DNA of 64,000 nt. Source: Amphiura filiformis. Its lineage: Eukaryota > Echinodermata > Ophiuroidea > Amphilepidida > Amphiuridae. Where the stretch lies: NCBI RefSeq assembly GCF_039555335.1, contig NC_092640.1:42288599-42352598 (forward strand), in the 5' to 3' direction. The notes under the pieces are model-generated. The model was not told the DNA's origin and searched no databases. It worked only from the letters and a program-made list of their open reading frames with translations. Positions 44,533-56,213 of this stretch are shown one piece after another. The first letter of the stretch is position 1; each line of letters begins with the position of its first letter. The position numbers were made by a program, and so were the translations under genes.

Positions 44533-45032
44533 CCCGGGGGGGCACTCCAACTTTGGAGGTGACGCGTATGTAGGGCTGTTAAGTCCCCCTTTTTCAGCGT
44601 CGCTGTCACCCAAAGACCCCATATTTTTTACGAACACATGCTCTGTCACCCAAAGACCCCCTATTTTTCATTTGATCTGTCACCCAAAGACCCTTACTTG
44701 TTCACTTTTAACAGCAACTTTCATTTATCACTGATTTTGTCACTTATTTTGAAAAAACAAAGAAATTTGAAGCCATTTAGAACGAGAAATTTGATTTTCG
44801 AGGTTTATGTCGCACTGTTTCGGCTCTCACCCAAAGATTCCGTTTAAAAAAAAGGTCATGTTCTCACCCAATGACCCCATATTTTTTACATTTTGCTCTC
44901 ACCGAATGCCAAAAATCATGCTGTCACCCAATGACCCCATATTTTTTACATTTTGCTCTCACCGAATGCCCCTGGGTGCGAAAGTGCCAGCCCTACACCT
45001 ATATCCATTTCAAATCGAAGTGCCCCCCCGGG
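44533..45032 (-). mobile_element. GGGGGGGCACT element with 8-bp TSD, copy 2
   Basis: The ends CCCGGGGGGGCACTCCAA and, inverted, CCCGGGGGGGCACTTCGA lie between perfect GCTGAGAT duplications (44525-44532 and 45033-45040). It is opposite in orientation to the copy at 41825 and shares its CACCCAAAGACCCC and CTCACCGAATGCC phrases. Confidence 0.88.
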
Positions 45033-46124
45033 GCTGAGATACAGAAATGGAGCCACTGAAATTTGATAAGAATCGCAATTAAAAATGCAACAGTTAAAAA
45101 AAAAACCATTTTGCAAATATAATTTGTTTATAATCAAGCATTTCAATCCCGGATTTCAATATTAACAATGAAATGAAAAAGGGAATATCATCATCAGGAA
45201 ATTGTTTGGTTCAAATTGTAGAATATTCGATACAACATGTTTCCGGTATTAAATATTTATTATATTCCTATTCTATTTCCAGTCATTTATAACTTCTTAC
45301 GAATGTTTGAAAGTGATATTTTACACTTTGAAGGATGGGGAATCATTTAAAAGTAACCAAACTTGTCAAATGTTGCAATACTCCAGATAGAGGGCGCTTT
45401 TCAAAATGGCCGCCAAAATGCCTAAAAATTCTAAAAATTGCCACAAATTGTGTGATTTGGATACCATAATGCACACAAATATCATATACATGACACGGCG
45501 TATAATGTCATATTTTGATTTTTTTTTGTGTGTGTAAAGATTCCCCGCAATCTCTCAGGGGTCTTTCGGAGCTGCGTGGTCCCAAAACAGGGGTCTTTCT
45601 GGGGGAGCATACCCGTATGGTCATTTGCATTAGGTGCCCCGGGGGTTTTACCATGGCCCCCGAAAACCCATGGACTGTAAAATATAATCACCCGAGCATC
45701 GTACTGCCAGAGATTCATAGGCCACGGTATAAAGTTGGTTCTCGGATGACATTAGTTTTTGGAGGCCATAGAGAAATGGGTCTATTTTGAAAGGCTAGGG
45801 AAACAAGGCAATTGTCAAACCACAAGGCTTGGTCCTTCACAATTGAGCTTGTACATGACTATTTGGCAACTTGACCTGAAATGAATCACGCCTCCTTGAC
45901 ATGTCTGTTATTTTGAAAGAAAGTACGAATATTACCCAATATGACACAACTAATTTTGAATGAGACTTATAGTCTTAGCATGCTTTAGTGACAAATCGAC
46001 TTAATTGACCTCAGATGATTACTTAGATATGAGATGACATATAGTGTAACACTACTGTGGATATAGGGGAAGGTGCACAGACTCTGCAATGGTTTGTATG
46101 TTGTTGAACAACCTCGTTTATATA
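45033..46124. other. Intergenic stretch, no gene recognised
   Basis: 45540-45670 has GGGGTCTTTC phrases and GGTGCCCCGGGGG, loosely like the preceding element family. Otherwise nothing. Confidence 0.4.
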
Positions 46125-46226
46125 ACCCATTTGACACCCACATAAACAGTCAACATTAATGGGTAGGCTAAATTTTCACGGGAAAATTTTCTGGACACGT
46201 AACCAATGCGTATCAATGTAAGTATA

Positions 46227-46527
46227 GACGAATCCAATTTCACGCATTCGTACACCTTTTTAAATGGCTGCCAAAGTTGGGTCCCCGTCGGCTCCATCTC
46301 ACCTAAAATGTGAAATGATGCGGCCTTGAAGGGTATTTTAAACTGCATTTACCTGTGTTACACATAGACAAAAGAATAATGACAGTATACAACACAAAAG
46401 AATCTAACATCGAATTTTAAGCGGCTTTAATCCACCCAATTGGGCAGTCACTACACCAGTTTGGTGCAAGCGGGGACCAGTCATGGCCGACCAAATCCTG
46501 ACCATGACTTGGCTCGTTGGATTCGTC
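46227..46527. mobile_element. TATA-flanked MITE, copy 2
   Basis: The ends GACGAATCCAA are exact at both sides and TATA flanks each. It is close to 35438-35748 throughout and in the same orientation. Confidence 0.8.
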
Positions 46528-46761
46528 TATAACCCATGAACCTCGAGCCTGATCCCTGACCTTCGGTGGTGACCTCGCTATTCTAATCTTAGTCGTTTTG
46601 AATTGGAATAGCGTTCTTGACCCCGGGTCTTGACCGCATGTCAAATTTATTGAATATAACGCAATCTTAATTTCTTCACAATATCATCAAAACGTAATGA
46701 TATCAAAAATATTTACCAACGGAAAAAATATTTATCTATGCGGAAACTCAAACACATTGCT

Positions 46762-46975
46762 AGACGACCCGCTGTGCTCGGGATGCGATTTTTTTTCGTA
46801 CATCATATTTGTAACGCATACGTGTAAAATCCATTGATTTTTCAGAAAATCTGATTTTTTTCAGTGAGTTTTGCTTTATTCCGTGTTTGATTATTAAAAA
46901 CGAAAAAAAAAAATCAATTATTATAAATATGATGTACGAAAACAAATAATTGCGCACGGGATCACAATGCTAATA
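46762..46975. mobile_element. Inverted-repeat MITE, about 214 bp
   Basis: TTTTCGTACATCATATTTGT at 46793 pairs with AAATATGATGTACGAAAA near 46925, and GCGATTTTT words lie at both sides. The ends are approximate. Confidence 0.5.
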
Positions 46976-47060
46976 TATATGTCTGCACCCATGGGTGACA
47001 AGTATCCAGAAAATTTTCCCGTGAAATTTTACCCATTCATTTTGACTGGTTATAAAGAGA

Positions 47061-48120
47061 CAGTACAGTCTGTCAATATCGGAGGCCATGTTGTGACCTT
47101 AATATTGACAACAATGAGAAGCCATTTCTGATGTCAGATTATCTGTTGACATGATTTGACGTCATCCTACGGCGCTCATGATGCACGCTTGCGTTTGAAA
47201 TTTTAGAGCGGAATATCTCGGTAAAATTGGGCCGAAATAATGCTCATTGAACAATTTTTTGTCAAAAATTCCAGGCACGCCACTGGATTGACCTTTTTAT
47301 CATGAAATGTAAGGAATAGCTCATATTATTTGGCTGATTTAAATTTAAAATGTATATGAAGAGCGCCCTCAATTTTCACACAAATGTGCAGAATACAAAT
47401 TTAACGCAAAAAGTAGAAAAAGTTGAATAATTTGATATAGAAATGAGAATCTATGTTAGAATTACCTATAATGTCAAAGTACTTATATTTGTTGTGACGT
47501 CATAAAATAGGATGTACAATTTCCACGTGCAGCTTCAATTTGAAAACATGTGCGCGCAGTCTTTGATATATGACCGTGCATGCCTTTGGTTTACATTTCT
47601 AAACTCTACCAAAACACTTTGGATCCGATTTGCTTTCATCATTACCATACATTAATAAGTTTGCCGGAAATTCTGACCGAATTGGTCACTACGTCCTCAA
47701 TTATAACTGACATTAGTTTGTAACGTTAACCTGCGTTCTCCATGCTATCCTTTTGTCTTATCATTAGATCAGGGTATGAGACAAAGATTATATGGATCTC
47801 CTTGCAACTACACAGATAGCTATCATTGGTGATATCTCCCCAAATATTGTTGACAAAGTAGCTTCGGACATAACATGCAGTCGACATTCGTCGTAGAAGT
47901 GGTGATGTAACAAAATTAACTGTGACTACTCTTTTGGAAAAATGCCACAATCATGCAATTATCATGCAAATGAGTTGATGAGATACTCCCATTCTACCTG
48001 GTTGTGTGTACCCAAGTTAGGTACCTCATTAGCAACATGATGACATTCCAGCAAAACCATATAGCCAAATTATGGCAGTGTTTAGCCAGGATCTATGGTT
48101 TAGCTAAGTCCATGTCGCAG
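47061..48120. other. Intergenic, contains an empty-site paralogue
   Basis: ATATCTCGGTAAAATTGGGC near 47212, followed by AATAATGCTCATTG, resembles the two flanks of the element at 61416-61811 joined together. No gene was recognised. Confidence 0.5.
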
Positions 48121-48409
48121 CCCAGCAAACAGAACGTTTTCGACATCATTCGCAAAAGGTTATAAAAGGTTGTCAGAAAACGTTTAAATGTCGGGTTATA
48201 TAAAGGGTATATTAAGGGTATAAAACTTTTTCATACCATTAAAAACATTTTATGATAATCTACTGCACAGAAAACATTTTAAAAATACTGCTGCAGTGTG
48301 TTTTATATAACCCGACATTTAATGTTATTAAAACGTTTTTACCTATAAACCAAGACCCAAAATATAACTTATTTAAAACGTTTTTAAAACGGTGTTGTGT
48401 TTGTTGGGA
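48121..48409. mobile_element. CCCAGCAAAC MITE, copy
   Basis: The ends CCCAGCAAACAGAACGTTTT and, inverted, CCCAACAAACACAACACCG; the interior has GTCGGGTTATATAAAG and its complement TTATATAACCCGAC. It is shorter than the 61.4-kb copy. Confidence 0.75.
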
Positions 48410-49351
48410 GGGTTATTATCTTACTCTTCTTTTCAAGGACGAACCTTTCTGACGAAGGAGGAAAGTTGAGTGATTGACATGCGTGAAGAAACGTGTCACA
48501 TAAGACAGGTATATAGGTAATGATTAATGAGGCATGAGTTTGGAAATGCCTTACATATCTGCCTTTTGTTTACTCATATCCCTGGTTTATATAGCCCTTA
48601 AGTTTAGGTCAACTCCATTGGCCTAGCCATATCTACTACCGTGACGTTACTATGATTTTATTCCATTAGGTTAACCGGGGTTGTGCTTGAATTGTTTTGA
48701 CTTACTATACTAGTCATACTGGTTAGAAATTCATTTCGCCTCAATTTGCTATGATATTATGCTATTATTCACCATGGTCATGGTCGTTAAAAAGTGGAGC
48801 CACTAAACAACAAATGTCTGAGTTTTATACTCCCTATTCAATCATGTCAATTCGCCCTTTGCACGGATCCGCCGTCTTGCTACCAAAACGAGGTTCTCCC
48901 TGCAAACGCATGCCCAAAATGTGCATTTGTTTCTCGCGAATTTAAAGCAACGCAGCAGAAGGCTTTTACAAAGCGTGCGAGGTGATTAAAGCATGCGTTT
49001 GACAGGCCTACGCACACAGCACGCACTCTGCGGGCTCGTTTTTAAATAACTTAAATATGTGGACAAAAAAGTGATAATTTCTCTTTAAATCACACTATTT
49101 TGTGGTTATAGAATAGAAATAGAGAGTGTGGCGTTACCCTTTACACCTAAATAATGTATCATCGGCATTAAAAACTTTTAAACAATGGGTTAATTCGACT
49201 GATCCACCACAATTCTTTACATTTTTACTGCCTCGGACAGATTGTATTTGGGTGTTAAGGATACTGCATTATCCTTTATTTTTTAATTGTTTTTTTTTTC
49301 TGCTCTCTAATCTACTGTTATAGAGTTTTTAACATGTGAGAATAGATTTAA
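48410..49351. other. Intergenic stretch, nothing recognised
   Basis: No RNA, repeat or protein signature. Short frames near 48751 and 49126 are unrecognised. Confidence 0.5.
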
Positions 49352-49777
49352 GGGAACGGTTGCAACGTTAGCACAATATTTTTTGCAGGACATGAGAGCA
49401 CATCAGGCATATCGATTTGCATTCCTGAATACGAGGACTGTCCTTCGGATAACAAACATTTTTGATTTTTGTTTAAATTTCGTGATATAATACAAATTTT
49501 TATGGCAAATTATTTAAAATTGATATTCATTTTATTTTTGATATTAAAAGTCCTCGAAGTAAAACTAATGATATGTACTTAAAGTGTATGTAAATGGGAG
49601 GAAAAGCCGACCATCATTTGAAAAGTTTGACCTTTCGTAGTGAAGATACACATTTTTTCCCCAAACACATATGATATCAGAAGGACATTCCTCGTATTCA
49701 GAATGCAATTCGATAATCTGATGGGCTCGCATGTTCCACAAAAATACCATGCAAAGATTGCTTTGCTATCCGATCCC
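49352..49777. mobile_element. TTAA palindromic MITE, internally shortened copy
   Basis: TTAA flanks GGGAACGG on the left and, inverted, GGGATCGG on the right. It shares CATATCGATTTGCATTC, AGTCCTCGAAGTAAA and GGAAAAGCCGACC with the 27.6-kb element. The right arm is largely missing, which leaves 426 bp. Confidence 0.8.
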
Positions 49778-49944
49778 TTAACACGAGCGCATCAGTAGAT
49801 TTACAAGGGTAGATGTAACACACGCATAACAATCAATGGATGGAACTCTAACTCTGCTGTCGGACCCGAGCATAATGCAACCTAGTTAGTTCCTTCTCAA
49901 AATAAAATGAATCCAATATATAGATAGGTCTGTTAAGGTTTATA

Positions 49945-50122
49945 TACTGCGCCAAAAAGTATCCTTACACTTGGAAAAATAATCACAATTGGATTCAATG
50001 TGGTGTCATAATGTGCAGGATTAGATAGTGCATCTATTTCAATAACAAATTTATTCCAATATGGTTCAGTTTAGAAATTGTGATTATTTTTCCAAGTGTA
50101 AGGATAGTTTTTTAGCGCAGTT
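49945..50122. mobile_element. TA-target MITE, 178 bp
   Basis: ACTGCGCCAAAAAGTATCCT and, inverted, ACTGCGCTAAAAAACTATCC open arms of about 50 bp that continue TACACTTGGAAAAATAATCA. TA lies at both sides. It directly abuts the family G repeat. Confidence 0.75.
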
Positions 50123-50410
50123 TATTTCAAACTGTCGCGATTTGGTAGTTCACATCATCTTGCGAATGGTAGTGAGCTTTAGCAAAAATTGCATTGATCA
50201 TATCATATAGAGTGTGTAGAAGAAATCAAATATCACAGATATACTATTGTAGGTGTGGTTATTGAATAACAACATTAAATCAAGCAAGTTTTCAAAATAT
50301 ATGATTTGTAGAATGAACTTTTGCAAAACATCAAAGTGTTATTTTTCAATCATGTATTGATTTAGATAATGAAATTGATTTTATATGGTTGCTTCGACCA
50401 ACAGTCCTAT
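50123..50410 (-). repeat. Dispersed repeat family G, minus-strand copy
   Basis: The reverse complement starts GTTGGTCGAAGCAACCATAT and continues GATGTTTTGCAAAAGTTCAT and CACTACCATTCGCAAGATGA. The middle is shorter than in the 12.6-kb copy. Confidence 0.75.
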
Positions 50411-50880
50411 AGTCTACTCATAAAAGTTCCTGCCCTAGTGTACCTCTGCTTATTATCCTTCATATCAGGCTTTATTCATTGGACTAAACATGCTTCAATG
50501 TTGACCTTGGTGACTAAATTTTCAAAATGACCCGTAAACATATGTCACAAGTTAGCCAAAGACACTATAATGTCAACAAGTGAATCTCAAGGGCATATGA
50601 TCGTGTCTCTTTAAAAGGCCAATATAGCTTCGGCACGTTTCGATGGGTCAATTTTTCAACCACTGTATTAATCATGGTAACATTTATTTTCCTTCCCATA
50701 AGTATCCATTTGCAATACCTGCAAAACAATATTTTCACAGCCATGAAAGCTCAGCCCACAGCCATTCCCAATTCCCCTGAATGTTTCTCCTCCCACTTTG
50801 TCAATGTTGAAATGTCATCAGTATTTTCATCATCTTCCCAACATTGAATGATGGGGAACATGGAGAAGGGATTCAAGGGA
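50411..50880. other. Intergenic stretch, nothing recognised
   Basis: No feature was recognised before the microsatellite. Confidence 0.5.
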
Positions 50881-51060
50881 AGGATGAAGATGAAGATGAA
50901 GATGAAGATGGAGATGGAGATGAAGATGAAGATGAAGATGAAGATGAAGATGAAGATGAAGATGAAGATGAAGATGAAGATGAAGATGAAGATGAAGATG
51001 AAGATGAAGATGAAGATGAAGATGAAGATAAAGATGAAGATGAACATGAAGAAGATGAAG
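50881..51060. repeat. (GATGAA)n microsatellite
   Basis: About 30 hexamer units with a few GATGGA and GATAAA variants. All long frames across it on both strands are simple Asp-Glu, Met-Lys, His-Leu, Ile-Phe or Ser repeats and are not genes. Confidence 0.95.
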
Positions 51061-51264
51061 TTTTTTGAAACACATGAGCAAAAATTGTTTTCACTAGATC
51101 ATAGGAAAAGCATATTAATAGCGTAAGCGTGGCAATCATGTTCCTCAAAATTGCAGTTCACCTCTGCAGAAGGGCCATTTTCAATCTTTGGAAGGTGATG
51201 ACCTCTCATCAATTCTCATTCTTGACAAAATGAAGGTAGTCTCTTGGTTCTATAAAGTAATCTA
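51061..51264. other. Short unassigned spacer
   Basis: Nothing was recognised between the microsatellite and the next element. Confidence 0.4.
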
Positions 51265-52720
51265 AACTGGGCTCAAAAAGAAACTTTTAATTTTTCACAA
51301 GGTCATTAAAATCCTGTCCATACAAATGAACCAAAATTAAATTGCACACAGGATTACTTCAATACTCTGCTCTAAACATTGGTCAGTAAGTAACCAAACA
51401 GTTGTCCAACTGACACAACAGCAAAATACACTGACATATGAAACAGCTTCTTGGTCCACATACACAGCCCAACACAAGAAATCTGTAAGTAAGTGGAATA
51501 GTATGGAACAAGACCTGCTTCTTGAAGAAAGTGTGTGAAAAGCAGAAGCAGCCCCGTTCTACACTATTGCACTTACTCTTTGGCAATTATCACCTGTGTA
51601 AGGATCTTGTACGCATTCTCACAGATTTCTTTTGCTGGGTGCCAATTATTCGCCTGTGAATGTGGTCCAGGAAGCTGTTCCGTGTCATTGCATTTTGCTG
51701 TTGTGTCAGTTGGACAACTGCTTGGTTACTGACATATGTTTAGAGTGGAGTATTGAAGTAATCCTGTGTGTAATTTTGGTTCATTTTTATAGACAGGATT
51801 TTAATATACAGGGTGAGTCAAAAAAAACTGCAATAGAACAAAGAATCCATATTTTTGTAAGAAACAAGTCGAACTTTCCCAATATTGAAATATTCTATAA
51901 ATGCCACACTCTATGGCCACCTTCGGTGAAAATATGAAGTGAATCGCGACCACCGTTTAATTTTTATGAGTCCTTTTACTGCGATAGCCAATTTCGTTAT
52001 TTGTCCACGAGATACCATGAATTTTGAATAGGAGCACACAGTGCACGGTAAAGGCACCAGATATGAAACTGACTTTAACTTAAATAAGGTTGATTTTTGC
52101 GTTATTTTAATTTTTTTTTCTCTTTTCAAATAAACTTTCTAACATTACTTTAAGTCTTTCATACATCCCTTGTCTCCAACTCCAGTTATTTTAATCCCAA
52201 TATGTCCAACTTACTGGATATTTTGTAATTCACTCCACTTCAATTTGCGCGCATTTCATTTTGACATTTGAAAACCCGCCTACAAATTTGTTTGTTTTTG
52301 ATAGCGAATAAACATCTTTAAAGATAAAATGAAAATAACAACAAATAATGTTTCTTTTCCTTAAACAAGACCAAGGGCAATAACACTTTGGGTGCTCCAT
52401 TTTATTTCAATGCCAATAAGGTTAAGAAAATGGCAGTTGTTCCAAGTCTACCTTACACAGAGTTTAAATTTTAGATGTCTCTTGGACAAACATTAAAATT
52501 GGGTAGCGCTATAGAATGTGTCATAAAAACAAAACGGCAAAGGCTAATTCGTTAATTCTTTCACACAAGGTTACTAATGTATATACCATATATAAAATGT
52601 TTTAAAACCTAAAAGTTTCAACACCGTTCTTAAATAAAAATGGATTCTTTTCTCTATTGCACTTTTTTTGACTCACCCTGTATGACCTGAAATATTATAA
52701 GTTTATTTTTGAGCCCAGTT
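51265..52720. mobile_element. TA-target inverted-repeat element, split by a mariner-type element
   Basis: AACTGGGCTCAAAAA at the left and its inverse TTTTTGAGCCCAGTT at the right, each bordered by TA. The arms continue through GATTACTTCAATACTC and GTTGTCCAACTGACACAACA. The right arm is interrupted at 51809-52680. Without that insert the element is about 580 bp. Non-autonomous, Tc1/mariner-like by target. Confidence 0.8.
51809..52680. mobile_element. Non-autonomous mariner-type element, 872 bp
   Basis: The ends CAGGGTGAGTCAAAAAAAAC and, inverted, CAGGGTGAGTCAAAAAAAGT lie between TA duplications. The terminal repeats run about 55 bp. This end sequence is typical of Tc1/mariner elements. No transposase frame is left. 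It interrupts the right arm of the enclosing element, so it is younger. Confidence 0.88.
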
Positions 52721-53562
52721 TATTAATAGGTCCTAACTTAAGTGTGAAAATCTCAATTTGAGTACAGGCTCGGAAGCTGCTCCAATATTGTGACACCTAA
52801 CTCAGTTTTAAAATAAGTACAAGGTGACGTTAGGTCTATTTGGTAATAGACGACCTCCATTTGGACACAACTCTTAGTATTATGACCACTCAGTGACAGA
52901 TGTGGTTAAGTACAATAGCTGCCATGTGGAGCTGCCATGTGTAGAAGAGAACAATATGCTGTGTGTATGTTGCCAAATGTTCACAAGGCATCTATTGCAC
53001 TTACCCACTTTTGGCACTGAGCATGCTGAGCAGTCGATTATCATGATTATGGAAAGTTCATCGTTGTCACGTCTCCCGTGCATGCAACAAGAGTTTTCAA
53101 TTGACCACAGCGATATGAAAATAACAAATTGTCTTCCCATCAAATTTTCTGTTATAATGCCTGTCAAACGAACGAATCCAGCTCAGTGTTATAGGATGTG
53201 GGGATGCCAGGTATTAGCTGCACCAGCTTCCCCTTGAGGGTATTTAACTTTAAAGGTAAACGGATATATGTCTACCGGCTTCTGGAAATAGAGACCTATC
53301 GCCTATCAATGATGTTTAAAAAGCAGTGGGACATTGGATATAAACCAATGAAAAAGGGATCATTGGATATAAAATTGGGAAAATATTTTGTAATTTGGTA
53401 TATATTTTTTTAAAGGTCATAGAGTAGAAAATTTCACAATTTTTAGAACTTATCATTAAAAAATTGAATGTACCCCGGGCTACGCCTCAACATATCTATA
53501 AGTTTTAATTGCAAAATGGTAAATTAAAAATATAGTATGACTCGCGCTATGTCGCTGCACTA
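52721..53562. other. Intergenic, one unrecognised frame
   Basis: A 114-residue plus-strand frame (52893-53237) and a 95-residue minus-strand frame overlap. The plus frame has several Cys but no domain I recognise. I do not call a gene. Confidence 0.4.
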
Positions 53563-53707
53563 TAATTGAATACCGAATTAAAAAGACTAGTTTGCGTATG
53601 ACGTCCTGTCAACCAGACCAAAAATGTCGTACTGCGCAGGTCAGCAACCAATCACACCGCGCATTTACCCTGACGTGAGACGCAAACTATAATTCAGACT
53701 TCAATTA
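53563..53707. mobile_element. TA-target MITE, copy 2
   Basis: Same TAATTGAA ends, GACTAGTTTGCGTATGACGT and CTGCGCAGGTCAGCAACCAA as 7190-7342 but inverted inside. TA is on both sides. Confidence 0.75.
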
Positions 53708-53998
53708 TAACATTTCAGCCTTGATAAGCTTAGTCGTGGAATCTTTGAAGTAACCTGTAAATTACCCACCATGTAATGCTTTTTATTTTTTTATACGTTT
53801 AAGGGTAGACGCGGTATTGTTGGTCGAAAAAAACAAAATATCATTGTCTTAATCAATATATTATTGAAAAATAACACTTTGATGTTTTGCAAAAGTTCAT
53901 TCTACAAATCATATACTTTGAAAACTTGCTTGATTTATTGTTGTTAATGAGTTATGTACGTTATACAAAAGTGTTGTTGTTTCAACCTACTTTACAAC

Positions 53999-54125
53999 GG
54001 TCTATTGCCATTTGGTCTAATACCATTTGGTCTAATTCCCGGTTAGTCTATATTCAATTGGGCTATTACCACAAAGGCTAATTGCCACTTAGTCTAATAA
54101 TCATATAGTCTAATGTCCATTTAGT
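53999..54125. repeat. Left foldback tandem-repeat zone
   Basis: About eight degenerate copies of a 14-16 bp unit, GGTCTAATACCATTT and variants. Confidence 0.85.
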
Positions 54126-54130
54126 CTAAT

Positions 54131-54240
54131 ACCGTAAACGTTCGCCTAATGGCGCTTTTGGATTCTTAGAAATGTGAGAGCGCCATCCTTGTAAAATCTC
54201 AACAGCATTAAGGACACGTGTATGTTAAATTGAGCAACCT
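54131..54240. repeat. Left inner foldback arm
   Basis: TAAACGTTCGCCTAATGGCG, GAGAGCGCCATCC and ATTAAGGACACGTGT are mirrored at about 56385-56497. The inner arm is unlike the tandem outer zone. Confidence 0.75.
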
Positions 54241-54484
54241 GGACATAATGCCTCAGAAAAAATATCGTGACATGACCCAATACTTTAGGTCACTAGGTTA
54301 GTTGCTAGAGCAGCAAATGTTTTGGGGTTTCTTCCGGTATTCTTTCTCAAAGTGCCATTGGACTTAATTTGTAAATCGATTCATACGTTATACCTAACTC
54401 ATTTTGGTAAATCTTTTTATAACATTGTATTTTCTTCATATTTTTTTAATATTCTTCAGTTCAAAATTACACCCTTCTATTGTC

Positions 54485-54560
54485 TGACCCGTTAGCTCAG
54501 TCGGTAGAGGGTGCGCCTTGAATGGTGAATGGTACTGGTTCGAATCTTGATTTCTGCCCC
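54485..54560 (+). pseudogene. tRNA-like module in foldback element
   Basis: CCGTTAGCTCAGTCGGTAGA is an excellent box A and D arm, and CTGGTTCGAATCTTG is a near box B. The acceptor ends do not pair well. It is a tRNA-derived relic or SINE head. Confidence 0.6.
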
Positions 54561-54881
54561 CACTTTTATGTGAAGAAGGGTCAAGAAATGTTTTTTGATT
54601 TTGTCCCCATTTTACGAACGAATATTGTGATTTTTTTACAAATTTAATTTTAATTTTCTTATTTTTTTTTAGATAAATAGGCACTGCGAACAAACGGCAA
54701 CAAAAACCGCTGACAAAATTGGCTCCACCTGCTACCTATCAATGCGTGATATATTCCACTACATTTAACAGTTAAATGACCTTTGAAAAATAGAACGGCC
54801 TCAATGTTTCAAATTGTGTAACTACATTACTTTATTCATTTATGCATTATAAATGATCAGCTATTTTTTCTTTTCTTAAAA

Positions 54882-54948
54882 GAATCGAACCCAAGTAGAT
54901 CAGACCATTGATCATATAACTATCAGACCACGAAGTAGTTACGTAACT
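54882..54948 (-). pseudogene. tRNA-like module, minus strand
   Basis: On the minus strand TTCGTGGTCTGATAGTTATA resembles an Asp/Glu-type D arm, and CTTGGGTTCGATTC a T arm. The fold is incomplete. Confidence 0.45.
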
Positions 54949-55130
54949 CCGTGATGGTATCGGAACCAAGCACTGTTTGTATGGCGATCATTACGATCAC
55001 GCTATTTTGGTATGCCTTTTTTGTGTACTGATTGTTTCGATCGTGGTTCATTTCTTAAGCGCGTGATCCCGTTGACATAGTAACATTACGTAACTTCGAT
55101 ATCGGGCTTCGATACTGAATAGTTGTTGAG
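54945..55130 (-). repeat. Dispersed repeat shared with 2491-2655
   Basis: Reverse complement carries TTACGTAATGTTACTATGTC and AATGAACCACGATCGAAAC as at 2.5 kb. It lies inside the foldback element. Confidence 0.55.
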
Positions 55131-55244
55131 TGTACATAATATGGAAAGCCATTGGGGTATTGTGTGCCTTCCAAAGCGCCTTATAACATGTTCTCATTGT
55201 GTTTTGGAATCCTAGCCAGTATTCAATGATAGCTATAGAGGCCT

Positions 55245-55400
55245 TGCGTTTATCGATTGGCTCCAAACAAAGGATTTGAACCGGTTTCTTCTCCGTAATC
55301 ATGGCGCAGTGCAGTCCATTCAATCAAATGTTGTCATCAACCTATTTGATCGTAGTGCATTTTGTTATGTGTGTGAGACGAACTGTCGCGGTAGATGCAA
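55245..55400 (-). repeat. Dispersed repeat family H, copy 3
   Basis: The reverse complement reads TTTGATTGAATGGACTGCAC, then GAAACCGGTTCAAATCC and GGAGCCAATCGATAAACG. The box-B-like motif is intact. Confidence 0.65.
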
Positions 55401-55499
55401 TCATGCTTTTGTTGAATGCATTTGAGTAGTCCGCCATATTTACGGGATGATACGTCATATGCACAGCCTCTATTCAGTTGGTCGTTGTATGATTTTGTT

Positions 55500-56045
55500 C
55501 GTTCACTCATTTAAATTTTATTTATATCATTTGAAGACTGAGCCTATTATGATACATCCTCCGTGGAACAGTTTCAAACAAATATAGCTAGGGATTATTG
55601 GGTTCAGAGGTTATCTTTTGAATCCTCTTAGAGGGCTATCATTTTTTTCGGAAGGGGGTCCCAAATTTACAAAAAGTCTGCGTCAATAAAATTGCACACC
55701 CCCTATTTCGGCAACAAAAATTTTATGATCCCAAACCCCAAAAGTGTACTGAAATCAGTCTTTTTGAATAAAATAACACACTTTCTGTGGTCATCGTGTG
55801 ACTCCCTACATTTTGGTCATAAAACATTTTATGACCCCCTCCTATTATTCTTTCCAAGACTTTATGACCCCCGTATATTTGGGACCTTTGAATAAAATGA
55901 TATACCTCTTATGACTACTGATGCATAGGCAAGGACACTCGCGCGAATGGAAAGACTTGTCGCACGCGACATTTCGTCTCACACACATAACAAATGCCTA
56001 TACAATCAAATAGGTTCATTACAACATTTGATTGAATGGATTGAG
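55500..56045. repeat. Mosaic of sequence related to the 23.5-26.1 kb region
   Basis: GAGGTTATCTTTTGAATCCT and TGATACATCCTCCG resemble the right arm of the large inverted duplication. ACATTTCGTCTCACACACAT resembles family H flank. 55640-55910 holds a TATGACCCCC-rich insert. Confidence 0.5.
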
Positions 56046-56213
56046 TTACTCTAAAATGAAACGATAAAAACAAAGAATCATGAAAAAAGACACATACAAG
56101 ATAAAATAATACAATTATATAAACAATGCTAAAGATAAAATCAAGAAAATAGAGAATAAAATTTCCTCAAATCAGAAAAAAAACATTGACAGACATCATA
56201 ATCTGTCAGAAAT

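Larger units (their letters stand above)
46125..47060. mobile_element. Inverted-repeat element hosting two MITEs
   Basis: AATGGGTAGGCTAAATTTTC, CACGGGAAAATTTTCTGGA at about 46157-46197 is mirrored by TCCAGAAAATTTTCCCGTGA near 47008. CATTTGACACCCA-type words extend the left arm. The two MITEs between the arms would be younger insertions. Confidence 0.55.

Noticed and set aside
43636-45058. hAT element from CAGTGGCGGCGCCAGG to GCCACTG
   Set aside because: Only seven terminal bases match and the 8-bp flanks differ.
50751-51148. Frames rich in Asp-Glu, Ser, His-Leu or Ile-Phe
   Set aside because: All come from the (GATGAA)n microsatellite read in different frames.
52893-53237. 114-residue Cys-containing frame as a possible exon
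   Set aside because: No recognisable domain, an overlapping antisense frame of similar size, and no convincing splice or promoter context.
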